This document shows, in pieces, positions 18,061 through 27,316 of a DNA stretch of 64,000 nt. Below the pieces are notes generated by a model. That model saw nothing but the letters and a program-made list of their open reading frames with translations. It ran no database searches and had not been told where the DNA came from. The position numbers and the translations under genes are program-made. The first letter of the stretch is position 1. The number at the start of each line of letters is the position of its first letter. Origin of the DNA: Aquipuribacter hungaricus (GTDB lineage: Bacteria > Actinomycetota > Actinomycetes > Actinomycetales > JBBAYJ01); NCBI RefSeq assembly GCF_042663885.1, contig NZ_JBHSXV010000001.1. One strand, 5' to 3'.

Positions 18061-19071
18061 GTGACCACCGCCCCCAGCCAGAGCCAGAGCCCCGTGACCG
18101 TCGCCGTCACCGGTGCCGCCGGGCAGATCGGCTACAGCCTGCTGTTCCGCATCGCCAGCGGCGCCATGCTCGGCCCGAGCACCCCGGTCCGCCTGCGGCT
18201 GCTGGAGATCACGCCTGCGCTCGGCGCCGCCCAGGGCGTCGCCATGGAGCTCGACGACTGCGCGTTCCCGCTGCTGTCCGGCATCGACATCTCCGACGAC
18301 CCGGCCGTCGCCTTCGACGGCGCGCAGGTGGCGCTGCTCGTCGGCTCCCGCCCCCGCACCAAGGGCATGGAGCGCGGCGACCTGCTGTCGGCCAACGGCG
18401 CCATCTTCACCGGGCAGGGCAAGGCCCTCAACGACCACGCCGCGGACGACCTCAAGGTGCTCGTCGTCGGCAACCCCGCCAACACCAACGCCCTCATCGC
18501 CATGAACAACGCCCCGGACGTCCCGCGCGAGCGGTTCACGGCCATGACCCGCCTGGACCACAACCGCGCCCTCGCCCAGCTGTCGGCGAAGGTGGCTGCC
18601 CCGGTGACGGACATCAGGCACATGACCATCTGGGGCAACCACTCCGCCACCCAGTACCCCGACCTGTTCCACGCCGAGGTGGGCGGCCGGGTCGCCGCGG
18701 AGGTCGTCGACGACCAGCAGTGGCTCGAGGGCACGTTCATCCCCACCGTGCAGAAGCGCGGCGCGGCGATCATCGAGGCCCGCGGGTCGTCCAGCGCCGC
18801 CAGCGCCGCGAGCGCCGCCGTGGACCACGTCCGCGACTGGGTGCACGGCACCCCGGCCGACGACTGGACCTCGATGGCCGTGCCGTCCGACGGCTCCTAC
18901 GGCGTCCCCGAGGGCCTCATCAGCTCGTTCCCGGTCACCTGCGCCGACGGCGCGTGGTCGATCGTCCAGGACCTCGAGCTCGACGAGTTCTCGCGCGCCC
19001 GCGTCGACGCCAGCGTCGCCGAGCTGGTCGAGGAGCGCGACGCCGTGCAGGGCATGGGCCTGCTGGGCTGA
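18061..19071 (+). CDS. mdh: Malate dehydrogenase
   Basis: Oxidizes malate to oxaloacetate with NAD. The 336-residue product has TGAAGQIGYSLLFRIASGAM as nucleotide-binding loop, LLEITPALGAAQGVAMEL, the substrate arginine loop GSRPRTKGMERGDLL, VGNPANTNALIA, TRLDHNRALAQLSAK and the catalytic His in MTIWGNHSATQYPD, as in the actinobacterial cytosolic-type enzyme. Residues 240-262 carry an Ala/Ser stretch (SSSAASAASAA) at a variable helix. The GTG at 18061 is preceded at three bases by GAGGAGATC; the spacing is short but no other start fits the conserved N terminus. It ends before a strong hairpin. Confidence 0.95.
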   Translation: MTTAPSQSQSPVTVAVTGAAGQIGYSLLFRIASGAMLGPSTPVRLRLLEITPALGAAQGVAMELDDCAFPLLSGIDISDDPAVAFDGAQVALLVGSRPRTKGMERGDLLSANGAIFTGQGKALNDHAADDLKVLVVGNPANTNALIAMNNAPDVPRERFTAMTRLDHNRALAQLSAKVAAPVTDIRHMTIWGNHSATQYPDLFHAEVGGRVAAEVVDDQQWLEGTFIPTVQKRGAAIIEARGSSSAASAASAAVDHVRDWVHGTPADDWTSMAVPSDGSYGVPEGLISSFPVTCADGAWSIVQDLELDEFSRARVDASVAELVEERDAVQGMGLLG

Positions 19072-19103
19072 CACCGCCCCGGCCGCACCGGCCGGGCAGC
19101 ACG

Positions 19104-19141
19104 ACGAGGGGCGCCGGACCGGCTGGTCCGGCGCCCCTCGT
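19104..19141. terminator. Bidirectional terminator after mdh
   Basis: ACGAGGGGCGCCGGACC (19104-19120) pairs perfectly with 19125-19141 around a GGCT tetraloop: 17 bp between the convergent mdh and DUF3017 genes. Confidence 0.8.
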
Positions 19142-19193
19142 GCGTCCGGGGCCCCGGGTAGCGGGACGCGAGCCGGGACGGACCCACGTCAGG

Positions 19194-19502
19194 TCAGGGG
19201 CGGGGCAGCGGGACGCTGAGGGTAAGGACGGCGACCGTCACCGACAGCGCCGTGAGCAGCAGCACGTCCAGCAGGGGCCGGCGCACCGCCAGGGTCCCCA
19301 CCCACGACGTCGGCAGGACGAGGCGGAGCAGCGCCGCGACCGCGCACGCCCCCGACAGGGTGAGGCCCCCGGCGAGGTAGCCCTCGGCGGCGGTGAGCCA
19401 GGCGGCCAGGGCCACCCCGCAGAGCACGGCGACCATGGCGACCTGGCGGGGCCAGCCCCGCGGACGGGCCGGCGCCGGGTCAGTGGGCGAAGTGCCGGAC
19501 AC
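19194..19502 (-). CDS. DUF3017 small membrane protein
   Basis: A 102-residue membrane protein with three hydrophobic segments (VAMVAVLCGVALAAWLTA, LAGGLTLSGACAVAALLRLVL, LLDVLLLTALSVTVAVLTL). Its size and place directly after purH match the DUF3017 family of actinobacteria, whose function is unknown. The GTG at 19502 lies inside the purH coding end, giving a 23-bp overlap; an ATG-initiated version starting near 19589 is possible but would overlap purH by more than 100 bp. Expression is probably coupled to purN-purH. Confidence 0.7.
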   Translation of the reverse strand: MSGTSPTDPAPARPRGWPRQVAMVAVLCGVALAAWLTAAEGYLAGGLTLSGACAVAALLRLVLPTSWVGTLAVRRPLLDVLLLTALSVTVAVLTLSVPLPRP

Positions 19503-21123
19503 CGGTGAGGTACATCGTCGCGCCGGCCGCCTCGACCGCGGCGACGACCTCGGCGTCTCGGACGGACCCGCCGGGCTGGACGACGGCACGCACGCCGGCG
19601 TCCAGGAGGACCTGCACCCCGTCGGCGAAGGGGAAGAAGGCGTCGGAGGCGGCGACCGAGCCGCGGGCGCGCTCCGCCCCGGCCCGCTCCACCGCGAGCC
19701 GGCAGGAGTCGACGCGGTTGACCTGGCCCATCCCGATGCCGACCGAGGCGCCGTCGCGGGCCAGCAGGATGGCGTTGGACTTCACCGCGCGCACCGCGCG
19801 CCAGGCGAACTCCAGGTCGGCGAGACCGGCGTCGTCCAGCGCGGGGCCCGCGGCGAGCGTCCAGCCGGACGGGGTGTCGCCGGGGGCGTCGACGAGGTCG
19901 ACCTGCTGGACGAGCAGCCCGCCGTCGATGCGGCGCCACTCCTGCGCGGACGCCTCGCGGGGGGCGGGCTCGACGACGAGCAGCCGGACGTTCTTCTTGG
20001 CGGTGAGCACCTCGAGCGCGTCGTCGTCGAAGGCCGGCGCGGCGACGACCTCGGTGAACACCTCGGCGAGCTGGGCGGCCATGGCGCGGGTGACGGGCCG
20101 GTTGGCGGCGACGACACCGCCGAAGGCGCTCACCGGGTCGCAGGCGTGCGCGCGGGCGTGGGCGTCGGCGACCGGGTCCCCGGCGCCAGGGGCGGCGACG
20201 GCGATGCCGCACGGGTTGGCGTGCTTGATGATGGCCACCGCGGGGGCGTCGTGGTCGGCGGCGGCGCGGACGGCGGCGTCGGTGTCGACGAAGTTGTTGT
20301 ACGACATCGCCTTGCCGTGCAGCTGGGTGGCGCCCGCGAGGCCGGCGCGCTCCCCCGTGCGGTAGACCGCGGCGCGCTGGTGGGGGTTCTCGCCGTACCG
20401 CAGGGTGCTGACCAGGGCGCCGGTGGTGCCGGCGAACGCTGGGGCGGCCGGGCCGCCGGCGGCCGGGTCGTCGCCCGCCCCGGCCTGGTCGGCGACCTGC
20501 TGGGCGAACCACGACGCGACCGCGGTGTCGTAGGCGGCGGTGTGGGCGAACGCCGCCGCGGCCAGCGAGGTCCGCTGGGCCAGGGTGAACCCGCCGCCCT
20601 CGACCGCGGCGAGGACCTCGTCGTAGCGGGCGGGGTCGACGACCACGGCCACGGTCGGGTGGTTCTTGGCCGAGGACCGGACCATGGCAGGGCCGCCGAT
20701 GTCGATCTGCTCGACGACCTCGTCGGGCGCCGCACCGGAGGCCACGGTCGCCGCGAACGGGTAGAGGTTGACCACGACGAGGTCGAAGGCGGCGATGCCG
20801 AGCTCGTCCAGCTGCGCCAGGTGCTCGGGCCGGCGGCTGTCGGCGAGCAGGCCGGCGTGGACGGCGGGGTGCAGCGTCTTCACGCGGCCGTCGAGGCACT
20901 CGGGGAACCCGGTGACCTGCTCGACGGGCGTCACGGGGACACCGGCGGCGGCGACGCGGGCGGCCGTCGACCCGGTGGAGACGATCTCGACGCCCGCCCC
21001 GTGCAGCCGCCGCGCCAGCTCCTCCAGGCCCTGCTTGTCGTAGACGCTGACGAGGGCGCGGCGCACGGCGCGGCGTCCCCCGGCGGGGTCGGTGCTGGCC
21101 GGCGCGGAGGGCTGGGAGGTCAC
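19480..21123 (-). CDS. purH: Bifunctional AICAR transformylase/IMP cyclohydrolase
   Basis: Last two steps of IMP synthesis. The 547-residue product starts with the MGS-like IMP cyclohydrolase domain (RRALVSVYDKQGLEELARRL, STGSTAARVAAAGVPVTPVEQVTGFPE, DGRVKTLHPAVHAGLL, VVVNLYPF) and continues with the transformylase domain (RYGENPHQRAAVY, KAMSYNNFVDTDAA, IIKHANPCGIAV, AFGGVVAANRPV, AWRAVRAVKSNAILLARDG). The final residues LTGVRHFAH are canonical. The GTG at 21123 is 10 bases after the purN stop; a TAGGCT hexamer made partly of that stop lies seven bases before it, so it can be read from both a purN and a private leaderless transcript. It uses 10-formyl-THF supplied by the one-carbon genes of this window. 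Confidence 0.96.
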   Translation of the reverse strand: MTSQPSAPASTDPAGGRRAVRRALVSVYDKQGLEELARRLHGAGVEIVSTGSTAARVAAAGVPVTPVEQVTGFPECLDGRVKTLHPAVHAGLLADSRRPEHLAQLDELGIAAFDLVVVNLYPFAATVASGAAPDEVVEQIDIGGPAMVRSSAKNHPTVAVVVDPARYDEVLAAVEGGGFTLAQRTSLAAAAFAHTAAYDTAVASWFAQQVADQAGAGDDPAAGGPAAPAFAGTTGALVSTLRYGENPHQRAAVYRTGERAGLAGATQLHGKAMSYNNFVDTDAAVRAAADHDAPAVAIIKHANPCGIAVAAPGAGDPVADAHARAHACDPVSAFGGVVAANRPVTRAMAAQLAEVFTEVVAAPAFDDDALEVLTAKKNVRLLVVEPAPREASAQEWRRIDGGLLVQQVDLVDAPGDTPSGWTLAAGPALDDAGLADLEFAWRAVRAVKSNAILLARDGASVGIGMGQVNRVDSCRLAVERAGAERARGSVAASDAFFPFADGVQVLLDAGVRAVVQPGGSVRDAEVVAAVEAAGATMYLTGVRHFAH

Positions 21124-21130
21124 GGCGGCG

Positions 21131-21136
21131 AGCCTA
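21131..21136 (-). promoter_or_regulatory. Predicted -10 (TAGGCT) for leaderless purH, overlapping the purN stop
   Basis: On the minus strand the purN stop TAG (21136-21134) continues as TAGGCT, seven bases before the purH GTG. Confidence 0.5.
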
Positions 21137-21745
21137 GCCAGCGGCCGGGTGCCAGGTCGCACGCCGTCCGTCGACGTCCACGCCCGAGGCGAGCACCCCG
21201 GCGGTGACCCGGACGAGCAGGTCGCGCTCGACGACCTTGATCCGCTCGTGCAGGGAGTCCTCGTCGTCGTCGGGCAGCACGGGGACCGCCTCCTGCGCCA
21301 GCACCGGGCCGGTGTCGGTGCCGGCGTCGACCAGGTGCACGGTGCAGCCGGACACCCGCACGCCGTGGGCCAGGGCGTCACGGACCGCGTGGGCGCCGGG
21401 GAACGACGGCAGCAGGGCCGGGTGGGTGTTGAGGATGCGCTGCGGGAAGGCCGCGAGCACCGCGGGCCCGAGGATGCGCATGAAGCCGGCGCTGACCAGC
21501 CAGTCCGGCCGCAGGTCGACCAGCCGCGCGGCCAGCGCGGCGTCCCAGGCGGCGCGCCCGTCGTGGTCGGCCGGGGCCACCACGTGGGCGGGGACGCCGA
21601 GCGCGGCCGCACGGTCGACGGCGGCGCACGGCCGGTCGGTGACCAGGGCGACCAGCTCGGCGGGCACCTCCCCCGCCGCGACCGCCTCGGCCAGGCGGGC
21701 GAACAGGCTGCCGGTCCCGGAGGCGAGGACGACGAGTCGGGGCAC
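21134..21745 (-). CDS. purN: Phosphoribosylglycinamide formyltransferase
   Basis: Transfers the formyl group of 10-formyl-THF to GAR in purine synthesis. The 203-residue product has RLVVLASGTGSLFARL for phosphate binding, DWLVSAGFMRILGPAVLAAF, the catalytic Asn/His in RILNTHPALLPSFPGAHAVRDAL and CTVHLVDAGTDTGPVLAQEAVPVLPDD with the catalytic Asp. Normal length. The GTG at 21745 has a TACCCT hexamer seven bases upstream (leaderless). The TAG stop is shared with the purH -10. Upstream, the divergent small membrane gene starts only 36 bp away. Confidence 0.95.
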   Translation of the reverse strand: MPRLVVLASGTGSLFARLAEAVAAGEVPAELVALVTDRPCAAVDRAAALGVPAHVVAPADHDGRAAWDAALAARLVDLRPDWLVSAGFMRILGPAVLAAFPQRILNTHPALLPSFPGAHAVRDALAHGVRVSGCTVHLVDAGTDTGPVLAQEAVPVLPDDDEDSLHERIKVVERDLLVRVTAGVLASGVDVDGRRATWHPAAG

Positions 21746-21752
21746 GCCCGTC

Positions 21753-21758
21753 AGGGTA
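21753..21758 (-). promoter_or_regulatory. Predicted -10 (TACCCT) for leaderless purN
   Basis: TACCCT on the minus strand ends seven bases before the GTG at 21745, in the 35-bp gap to the divergent gene at 21781. Confidence 0.5.
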
Positions 21759-21780
21759 GGTCGTCTGCGACGATGCCCCG

Positions 21781-22212
21781 GTGGCCGAGGAGCAGAGGAG
21801 CGCGACGGCGCGCGCGCTGGACGAGCCGCACTCCCGGCTGACCCTGGAGATGGCGCTGCTCCTGCTCGGCGCCCAGCTGGCCTGGGGGCTCGACCTGCCG
21901 TGGCGGGTGGCCTCGCTCGTGTTCGCCGTCCTCTCCCTCGTGCAGGGGCTGCGGGCGCTCGCCGCGCTGCGCCGGCACCGCCGCGCGAACCCGACCCACC
22001 AGGCCATGGGGCCGGCCGGCGGGGTCCTCGTCGCGCTCGGGGTGGCCGTGGCCGCCGCGATGACCCTGGTGCAGGTCGCCATGCTGGCCGTCTGGCCCGT
22101 GGTCGCCGAGCAGGACTCGTGCCGTGAGCGGGCGCTCACCCGGACCGCGGAGGCCCGCTGCGACGACGCGCTCGTCGACCGGTTCCAGCGGCTCGGCGAC
22201 CTCGCCGGCTGA
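21781..22212 (+). CDS. Small membrane protein of unknown function
   Basis: A 143-residue protein with a hydrophilic N terminus (VAEEQRSATARALDEPHSRLT) and three hydrophobic stretches: LEMALLLLGAQLAWGL, WRVASLVFAVLSLVQGL and GVLVALGVAVAAAMTLVQVAML. The C-terminal 30 residues hold two cysteines (DSCRERALTRTAEARCDD) that could form a disulfide outside the membrane. No known family is recognised. It is divergent from purN and converges on the DUF6350 gene with a 3-bp gap. GTG start; a GACGAT hexamer six bases before it could be a weak leaderless -10. Confidence 0.65.
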   Translation: MAEEQRSATARALDEPHSRLTLEMALLLLGAQLAWGLDLPWRVASLVFAVLSLVQGLRALAALRRHRRANPTHQAMGPAGGVLVALGVAVAAAMTLVQVAMLAVWPVVAEQDSCRERALTRTAEARCDDALVDRFQRLGDLAG

Positions 22213-22215
22213 GGC

Positions 22216-23769
22216 TCAGCGCAGGGCGCCGCCGGGCCGACCGGTCCCAGCGGTCCCAGCGGTCGGCCGGGTCGTCCTGGGAGCCCCGTAGGCGGTCGAG
22301 CCGGTGCGCGGTGCCCGTCCCGCCGGGGGGACCGGGCGGCCCGGGGGACGGAGACCGGCGGAGGACCGGCTGACGGGCCCGGGCGCGGCGGCTGCCTCCC
22401 GTGCCGCCGCCGCGCGCTCCTCCTGGCGGAGCCGTCCGCTGAGCCGCGACCAGCGCCCCAGCGGCCTGCCGCTGAGCAGGTGCAGCGCGCAGCCGGCGAG
22501 CAGCGCCCCCGCGAACACCTCGACCGCGACGGCGGCCGCGAGGACGAGGGGGTCGGGACCGAGCGGCTGCCACGGGCCCAGCGCGCCCGAGGACAGCCAG
22601 CCGAGGGCGAGGGCGCCCAGGCCGGCGAGCGCGGCCACCGCCACGGCGTCGCCGGCGCGGTCGCCGAGGGTGGCGCCGCGGCTGGTGGGGTCGCGGTGGG
22701 CGTGCCAGGCGGCCAGCGCCCCGGCGGCGACGACCGCCGCGGGGGCGAGGAACGCCCAGAGCGGGAGCTCGCCGGGCGAGGGCAGCGCGGCCAGCAGCGG
22801 CACCGCCGGGACGTCGACGACGCCGGAGCCGCCGGGCCCGACGTGGCCGGCACCGACCCAGGTGCCGGGGCCGGCGAGGACGGCCGCGGCCCACAGGACC
22901 GCGGTGGGCAGGAACACCAGCTGGAGCAGCAGGAGCGCGAGGCCGCCGCCGAGGCCCGGTGCGAGCGAGGTCTGCACCTGGCCCACGGTCGTGAGGTCCA
23001 GCAGCAGGGCGGCCGACAGCAGGACGGCACCACCCAGCAGCCACCCGGCGAGCGCGACCCCCGCGGCGGGGACGACGCGGGCGACCTGCACCTCGACGTG
23101 GCGGGGCAGCCTGCCCAGCAGCTCGTCGCGGTGGTGCAGGAGCACGGCCGGCAGCGCCGCGGCCACGACGAGCACAGCGGCACCCAGCGCGCAGGCGGTC
23201 GGGTCGGGCGTGACGACGGGGGTGTCCACCGCCCAGGCGAGCGCCCAGGCCGCCCCGGCCCAGACCAGCGCCATGACGAGGACCAGCAGCAGCGACCGCA
23301 CGGGCCCGCCCCGGGACGCCGTCCGGCGGCCCGCCCGCCACACGGGCCAGACCGCGAGCGCGACCAGGAGGAGCGGCGGCAGCGACACGAGCGAGGCGAC
23401 CTCGGTGGGCGGGTCCCCCGGCGACGTCGAGGTGACGACCAGGCTGGTCACGCCCAGGTCGCCGAGGTGGGCGAGCAGCCACGCCGACGTGCCCAGCCGG
23501 ACCGCCTGCGCCCAGCCGGTCTCGGCCGCGGGGTCGCTCACCCAGCCGAGGACGAGCAGGCCGACGCAGACCACCAGCCCCACGGCGATGCCGCCGACGG
23601 CCAGGGACACCGCGAGCCGGAGGTCGGCGAAGGCGTCCCCGAGGCCGGCGAGGCGACCCCTGCCGCCCTCGCCCGGGCCGTCCTGGCCGTGGCCGCGGGC
23701 GGGCACCCGGTCGGCGTGCGCGGGGGCCTCGGCGGGGCGCCTGGCGGTCGGGGTCCGGGCGCTGCTCAC
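22216..23769 (-). CDS. DUF6350 membrane protein (PerM-like)
   Basis: A 517-residue polytopic membrane protein. A hydrophilic N terminus of about 45 residues is followed by many hydrophobic helices (LAVSLAVGGIAVGLVVCVGLLVLGW, ASLVSLPPLLLVALAVWPVW, SLLLVLVMALVWAGAAWALAW and further to residue 480) and a basic Ala/Pro-rich tail. Position between sucD and purN is conserved in actinobacteria, where the family is annotated DUF6350 or cell-division protein PerM by comparison with mycobacteria. I chose the GTG at 23769 (VSSARTPTARRP); an ATG 63 bp upstream is also open. Transport or division role is inferred only from the family name. Confidence 0.7.
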   Translation of the reverse strand: MSSARTPTARRPAEAPAHADRVPARGHGQDGPGEGGRGRLAGLGDAFADLRLAVSLAVGGIAVGLVVCVGLLVLGWVSDPAAETGWAQAVRLGTSAWLLAHLGDLGVTSLVVTSTSPGDPPTEVASLVSLPPLLLVALAVWPVWRAGRRTASRGGPVRSLLLVLVMALVWAGAAWALAWAVDTPVVTPDPTACALGAAVLVVAAALPAVLLHHRDELLGRLPRHVEVQVARVVPAAGVALAGWLLGGAVLLSAALLLDLTTVGQVQTSLAPGLGGGLALLLLQLVFLPTAVLWAAAVLAGPGTWVGAGHVGPGGSGVVDVPAVPLLAALPSPGELPLWAFLAPAAVVAAGALAAWHAHRDPTSRGATLGDRAGDAVAVAALAGLGALALGWLSSGALGPWQPLGPDPLVLAAAVAVEVFAGALLAGCALHLLSGRPLGRWSRLSGRLRQEERAAAAREAAAAPGPVSRSSAGLRPPGRPVPPAGRAPRTGSTAYGAPRTTRPTAGTAGTGRPGGALR

Positions 23770-23861
23770 CGGTCCATGGTGGTCCCGCGGGCGCGGGACC
23801 CGGTCGAGCGACACACCTTCGGGCGCCGGCACACGGGCGGACGAGTCGGGTGCGTGACGAC

Positions 23862-23907
23862 GACGGGGGCGGGACGCGCAGGTCTCCCCGCGCGTCCCGC
23901 CCCCGTC
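23862..23907 (-). terminator. Terminator after sucCD
   Basis: GACGGGGGCGGGACGCG (23862-23878) pairs with CGCGTCCCGCCCCCGTC (23891-23907), a 17-bp stem with a 12-nt loop, 16 bp after the sucD stop. Confidence 0.75.
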
Positions 23908-23922
23908 CGGGGCGAGCTGCCG

Positions 23923-24822
<900 letters not shown>

Positions 24823-24838
24823 GTCTGCTCGATCCCTC

Positions 24839-26011
24839 TCAGCCAGCTGCCAGCTCGGCGGCGCGGTCGGCCGCGCCGTCCATGGTGTCGACCTGCTCCA
24901 CGCCGGGCAGGGCCGCGTCGGTGAGGATCTGCCGCCCCAGCTCCGCGTTGTTGCCGTCCAGGCGGACGACGAGCGGCTTGGTCACGGCCTCGCCGCGGGA
25001 CGACAGCAGCTCGAAGGCGCTGACGATCCCGTTGGCCACCGCGTCGCAGGAGGTGATCCCCCCGAAGACGTTGACGAAGACGCTGCGCACCTGGGCGTCG
25101 GAGATGATGATCTCCAGCCCGTTCGCCATGACCTCGGCCGAGGCGCCGCCGCCGATGTCGAGGAAGTTGGCGGGCTTGACCCCGCCGTGGCCCTCGCCGG
25201 CCTGGGCGACGACGTCGAGCGTGCTCATGACGAGCCCGGCGCCGTTGCCGATGATGCCGACGCTGCCGTCGAGCTTGACGTAGTTGAGCCCCTTCTCCTT
25301 GGCGGCCCGCTCCAGCGGGTCCTCCGCGGAGGAGTCGACGAGCGCCTCGTGGTCGGCGTGGCGGAAGCCCGCGTTCTCGTCGAGGGTCACCTTGCCGTCC
25401 AGGGCGATGACGTCGCCCGCGCCGGTGGAGACCAGCGGGTTGACCTCGACGAGGGTGGCGTCCTCGGAGACGAAGACCGTCCACAACGTCTGCAGGACGT
25501 CGGCGACCTTGCCGGCCAGCTCGCCCTCGAACCCGGCGGCGGCGGCGATCTCGGCGGCCTTGGCCGCGTCGACGCCCTCGAGCGCGTCGACGGCGACCCG
25601 GGCCAGCGCCTCGGGCCGCTCGACGGCGAGCGTCTCGATGTCGACGCCGCCCTCCTTGGAGGCCATGGCCAGGTAGGTGCGGTTGGAGCGGTCGAGCAGG
25701 TAGGAGACGTAGTACTCCTCGGCGATGTCCGCGCCCTGGGCGACCATCACGCGCTGGACGGTGTGGCCCTTGATGTCCATGCCGAGGATGGCCCCGGCGT
25801 GCTGCTCGGCCTCGTCGGCCGTCTTCGCGACCTTGACGCCGCCGGCCTTGCCCCGGCCGCCGACCTTGACCTGGGCCTTGACGACGGTGACGCCGCCGAT
25901 CCGCTCGGCCGCGGCCCGGGCCTCCGCGGGGGTCGTGGCGACCTCGCCCGCGAGCACGGGGACGCCGTGCCGCTCGAACATGTCTCGCGCCTGGTACTCG
26001 TACAGATCCAC
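24839..26011 (-). CDS. sucC: Succinyl-CoA synthetase beta subunit
   Basis: Nucleotide-binding subunit of succinyl-CoA synthetase with an ATP-grasp fold. The 390-residue product starts MDLYEYQARDMFERHGVPVL and has KAQVKVGGRGKAGGVK, EYYVSYLLDRSNR, EVNPLVSTGAGDVIALDGKV, NGAGLVMSTLDVVAQAGE and ANFLDIGGGASAEVM, then NVFGGITSCDAVANGIV. All are family signatures and length is normal. The likely -10 is TAGGGT at 26092-26097 with a leader of about 75 nt. Confidence 0.96.
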   Translation of the reverse strand: MDLYEYQARDMFERHGVPVLAGEVATTPAEARAAAERIGGVTVVKAQVKVGGRGKAGGVKVAKTADEAEQHAGAILGMDIKGHTVQRVMVAQGADIAEEYYVSYLLDRSNRTYLAMASKEGGVDIETLAVERPEALARVAVDALEGVDAAKAAEIAAAAGFEGELAGKVADVLQTLWTVFVSEDATLVEVNPLVSTGAGDVIALDGKVTLDENAGFRHADHEALVDSSAEDPLERAAKEKGLNYVKLDGSVGIIGNGAGLVMSTLDVVAQAGEGHGGVKPANFLDIGGGASAEVMANGLEIIISDAQVRSVFVNVFGGITSCDAVANGIVSAFELLSSRGEAVTKPLVVRLDGNNAELGRQILTDAALPGVEQVDTMDGAADRAAELAAG

Positions 26012-26091
26012 GTCTGTCTCACGTCCTCTGGGTCAGCAGGTCCGGTGCGCCACGGTGCGCGACGTCGCACGCCTGGTGCCTGGGCGCGGCA

Positions 26092-26097
26092 ACCCTA
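26092..26097 (-). promoter_or_regulatory. Predicted -10 (TAGGGT) for sucCD
   Basis: TAGGGT on the minus strand 80 bp before the sucC ATG. No clear -35. The 219-bp gap to the divergent hypothetical gene holds no other obvious element. Confidence 0.35.
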
Positions 26098-26230
26098 TCG
26101 GTGGACGGGGGGCCGGCCTCCCGTCGCGACGGCCCGCCCGCGGAGACGGTGGTCACACACCGTGCCGGGCCGCACGGTGAGGAGCGGCGCCCGCGCGGTA
26201 TCGGGAGGCACGGCCCGTGCTCCTGCCGCC

Positions 26231-26809
26231 ATGGACAGCAGCCGCCCGCAGCCGCCGCCGGTCCGCGTCCCGCGGCCCCGCTCCCCCAGCGACCCGCGCC
26301 GCCCGGGGTCGCCGCGGGCGCGGCGGCTGCCCGCCGCGGCGTCGCTGCTGGTCGGGGCCCTCCTGCTCACGGCCGCCCCCGCACACGGCGGGCGTCTGCC
26401 GGGGCCGGTGGCGCCGGCACCCGGGCCGTCCGCGGCACCCGGGCCGCCCGAGGCGCTGGCGCCGGGTGCGCCCGAGCAGGTCGCGTGCCTCGTGGTCGGG
26501 ACGTCCCGGGCCGGGCGCGCGTGGCTGCCCCGGGCACGGGTCCTCGTCCCCGGGCTCGACGTGCTGGCGGTCCGGACGGCGACCCCGCACGCCCGGGTCA
26601 GCACCGAGGCGGGCCTGGTGCAGGTGCAGCGGACCTCCCGGCACGGCGGCGGGCGGGTGGTGCGGCTGGAGGTGGCCGTCCGCGGACCGGAGCACCGGGG
26701 GACCTGGCGCAGCGTGGTCTGCGAGGTGGTGGTCGCCCCGCCCGCCGACGGCCGGGCTGCACCCGACGGCGGCGCGCACGGCGCCCGGAGGCTGGTGCGG
26801 GCGGACTAG
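26231..26809 (+). CDS. Putative secreted protein of unknown function
   Basis: A 192-residue product with an Arg/Pro-rich N region, a hydrophobic core (LPAAASLLVGALLLTAAPAHG, about residues 36-56) that looks like a signal peptide with an AHG cleavage site, and a Pro/Ala-rich mature N terminus before a compact domain (VACLVVGTSRAGRAWLPRARVLVPGLDV ... WRSVVCEVVVAPP) that has two cysteines. No family is recognised. The ATG lacks a good ribosome-binding site, so the gene is only moderately supported; the signal peptide and the placing of its TAG stop inside the next gene's -10 are the main arguments for it. It is divergent from sucCD. Confidence 0.45.
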   Translation: MDSSRPQPPPVRVPRPRSPSDPRRPGSPRARRLPAAASLLVGALLLTAAPAHGGRLPGPVAPAPGPSAAPGPPEALAPGAPEQVACLVVGTSRAGRAWLPRARVLVPGLDVLAVRTATPHARVSTEAGLVQVQRTSRHGGGRVVRLEVAVRGPEHRGTWRSVVCEVVVAPPADGRAAPDGGAHGARRLVRAD

Positions 26810-26812
26810 TCT
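26807..26812 (+). promoter_or_regulatory. Predicted -10 (TAGTCT) for leaderless start at 26819, overlapping upstream stop
   Basis: TAGTCT begins with the TAG stop of the putative secreted-protein gene and ends six bases before the GTG at 26819. Confidence 0.55.
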
Positions 26813-26818
26813 CGCCCC

Positions 26819-27295
26819 GTGGACGACGTGGCAGAGACGGCACGCGACCAGGTATCCGACACGGGCCGGTCGACCGAGCAGGACCCCGACGGGTCCGGGG
26901 ACGGCGCGCGCCCGCCGCTGCGGGTGGTCATCGCCAAGCCGGGCCTGGACGGGCACGACCGCGGCGCCAAGGTCGTCGCGCGGGCGCTGCGCGACGCCGG
27001 CGTCGAGGTGGTCTACACCGGGCTGCACCAGACCCCGGAGCAGATCGTCGCCGCCGTGGTGCAGGAGGACGCCGACGCGGTCGGGCTGTCGGTCCTGTCC
27101 GGGGCGCACATGACGCTGTTCCCGCGGGTGGTCCAGCTGCTCAAGGACCAGGGCGCCGACGACGTCGTGGTGTTCGGCGGCGGGATCATCCCCGACGCCG
27201 ACATCCCGCTGCTCAAGGAGCAGGGGGTGGCCATGGTGTTCACGCCGGGCACGACCATGGCGAGCATCGTGGACTGGGTGCGCGAGAACGTCTGA
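26819..27295 (+). CDS. Cobalamin-binding domain protein (methylmalonyl-CoA mutase C-terminal-like)
   Basis: A 158-residue protein consisting of an acidic N-terminal segment of about 38 residues and one B12-binding Rossmann domain. The motif LDGHDRGAKV (DxHxxG, His as lower cobalt ligand) is near residue 45, followed by GLSVLSGAHMTLFPRVVQLLK and VVFGGGIIPDADIPLLKEQGV and FTPGTTMASIVDWV, all close to the C-terminal domain of methylmalonyl-CoA mutase. The catalytic barrel subunit is not in the window. Such stand-alone proteins are usually annotated as mutase small subunits or cobalamin-binding proteins; its partner is unknown. Leaderless GTG start. Confidence 0.88.
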   Translation: MDDVAETARDQVSDTGRSTEQDPDGSGDGARPPLRVVIAKPGLDGHDRGAKVVARALRDAGVEVVYTGLHQTPEQIVAAVVQEDADAVGLSVLSGAHMTLFPRVVQLLKDQGADDVVVFGGGIIPDADIPLLKEQGVAMVFTPGTTMASIVDWVRENV

Positions 27296-27316
27296 GCGAC
27301 CGCCGGCGGGGGCCGT

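Noticed and set aside
17904..18110. Longer isocitrate dehydrogenase starting at 18110
   Set aside because: The extra 69 residues are Arg/Ser/Trp-rich and non-conserved; the ATG at 17903 has the ribosome-binding site and canonical N terminus.
26095..26604. Minus-strand gene opposite the putative secreted protein
   Set aside because: Its Arg/Gly-rich product has no motif, whereas the plus strand has a signal peptide.
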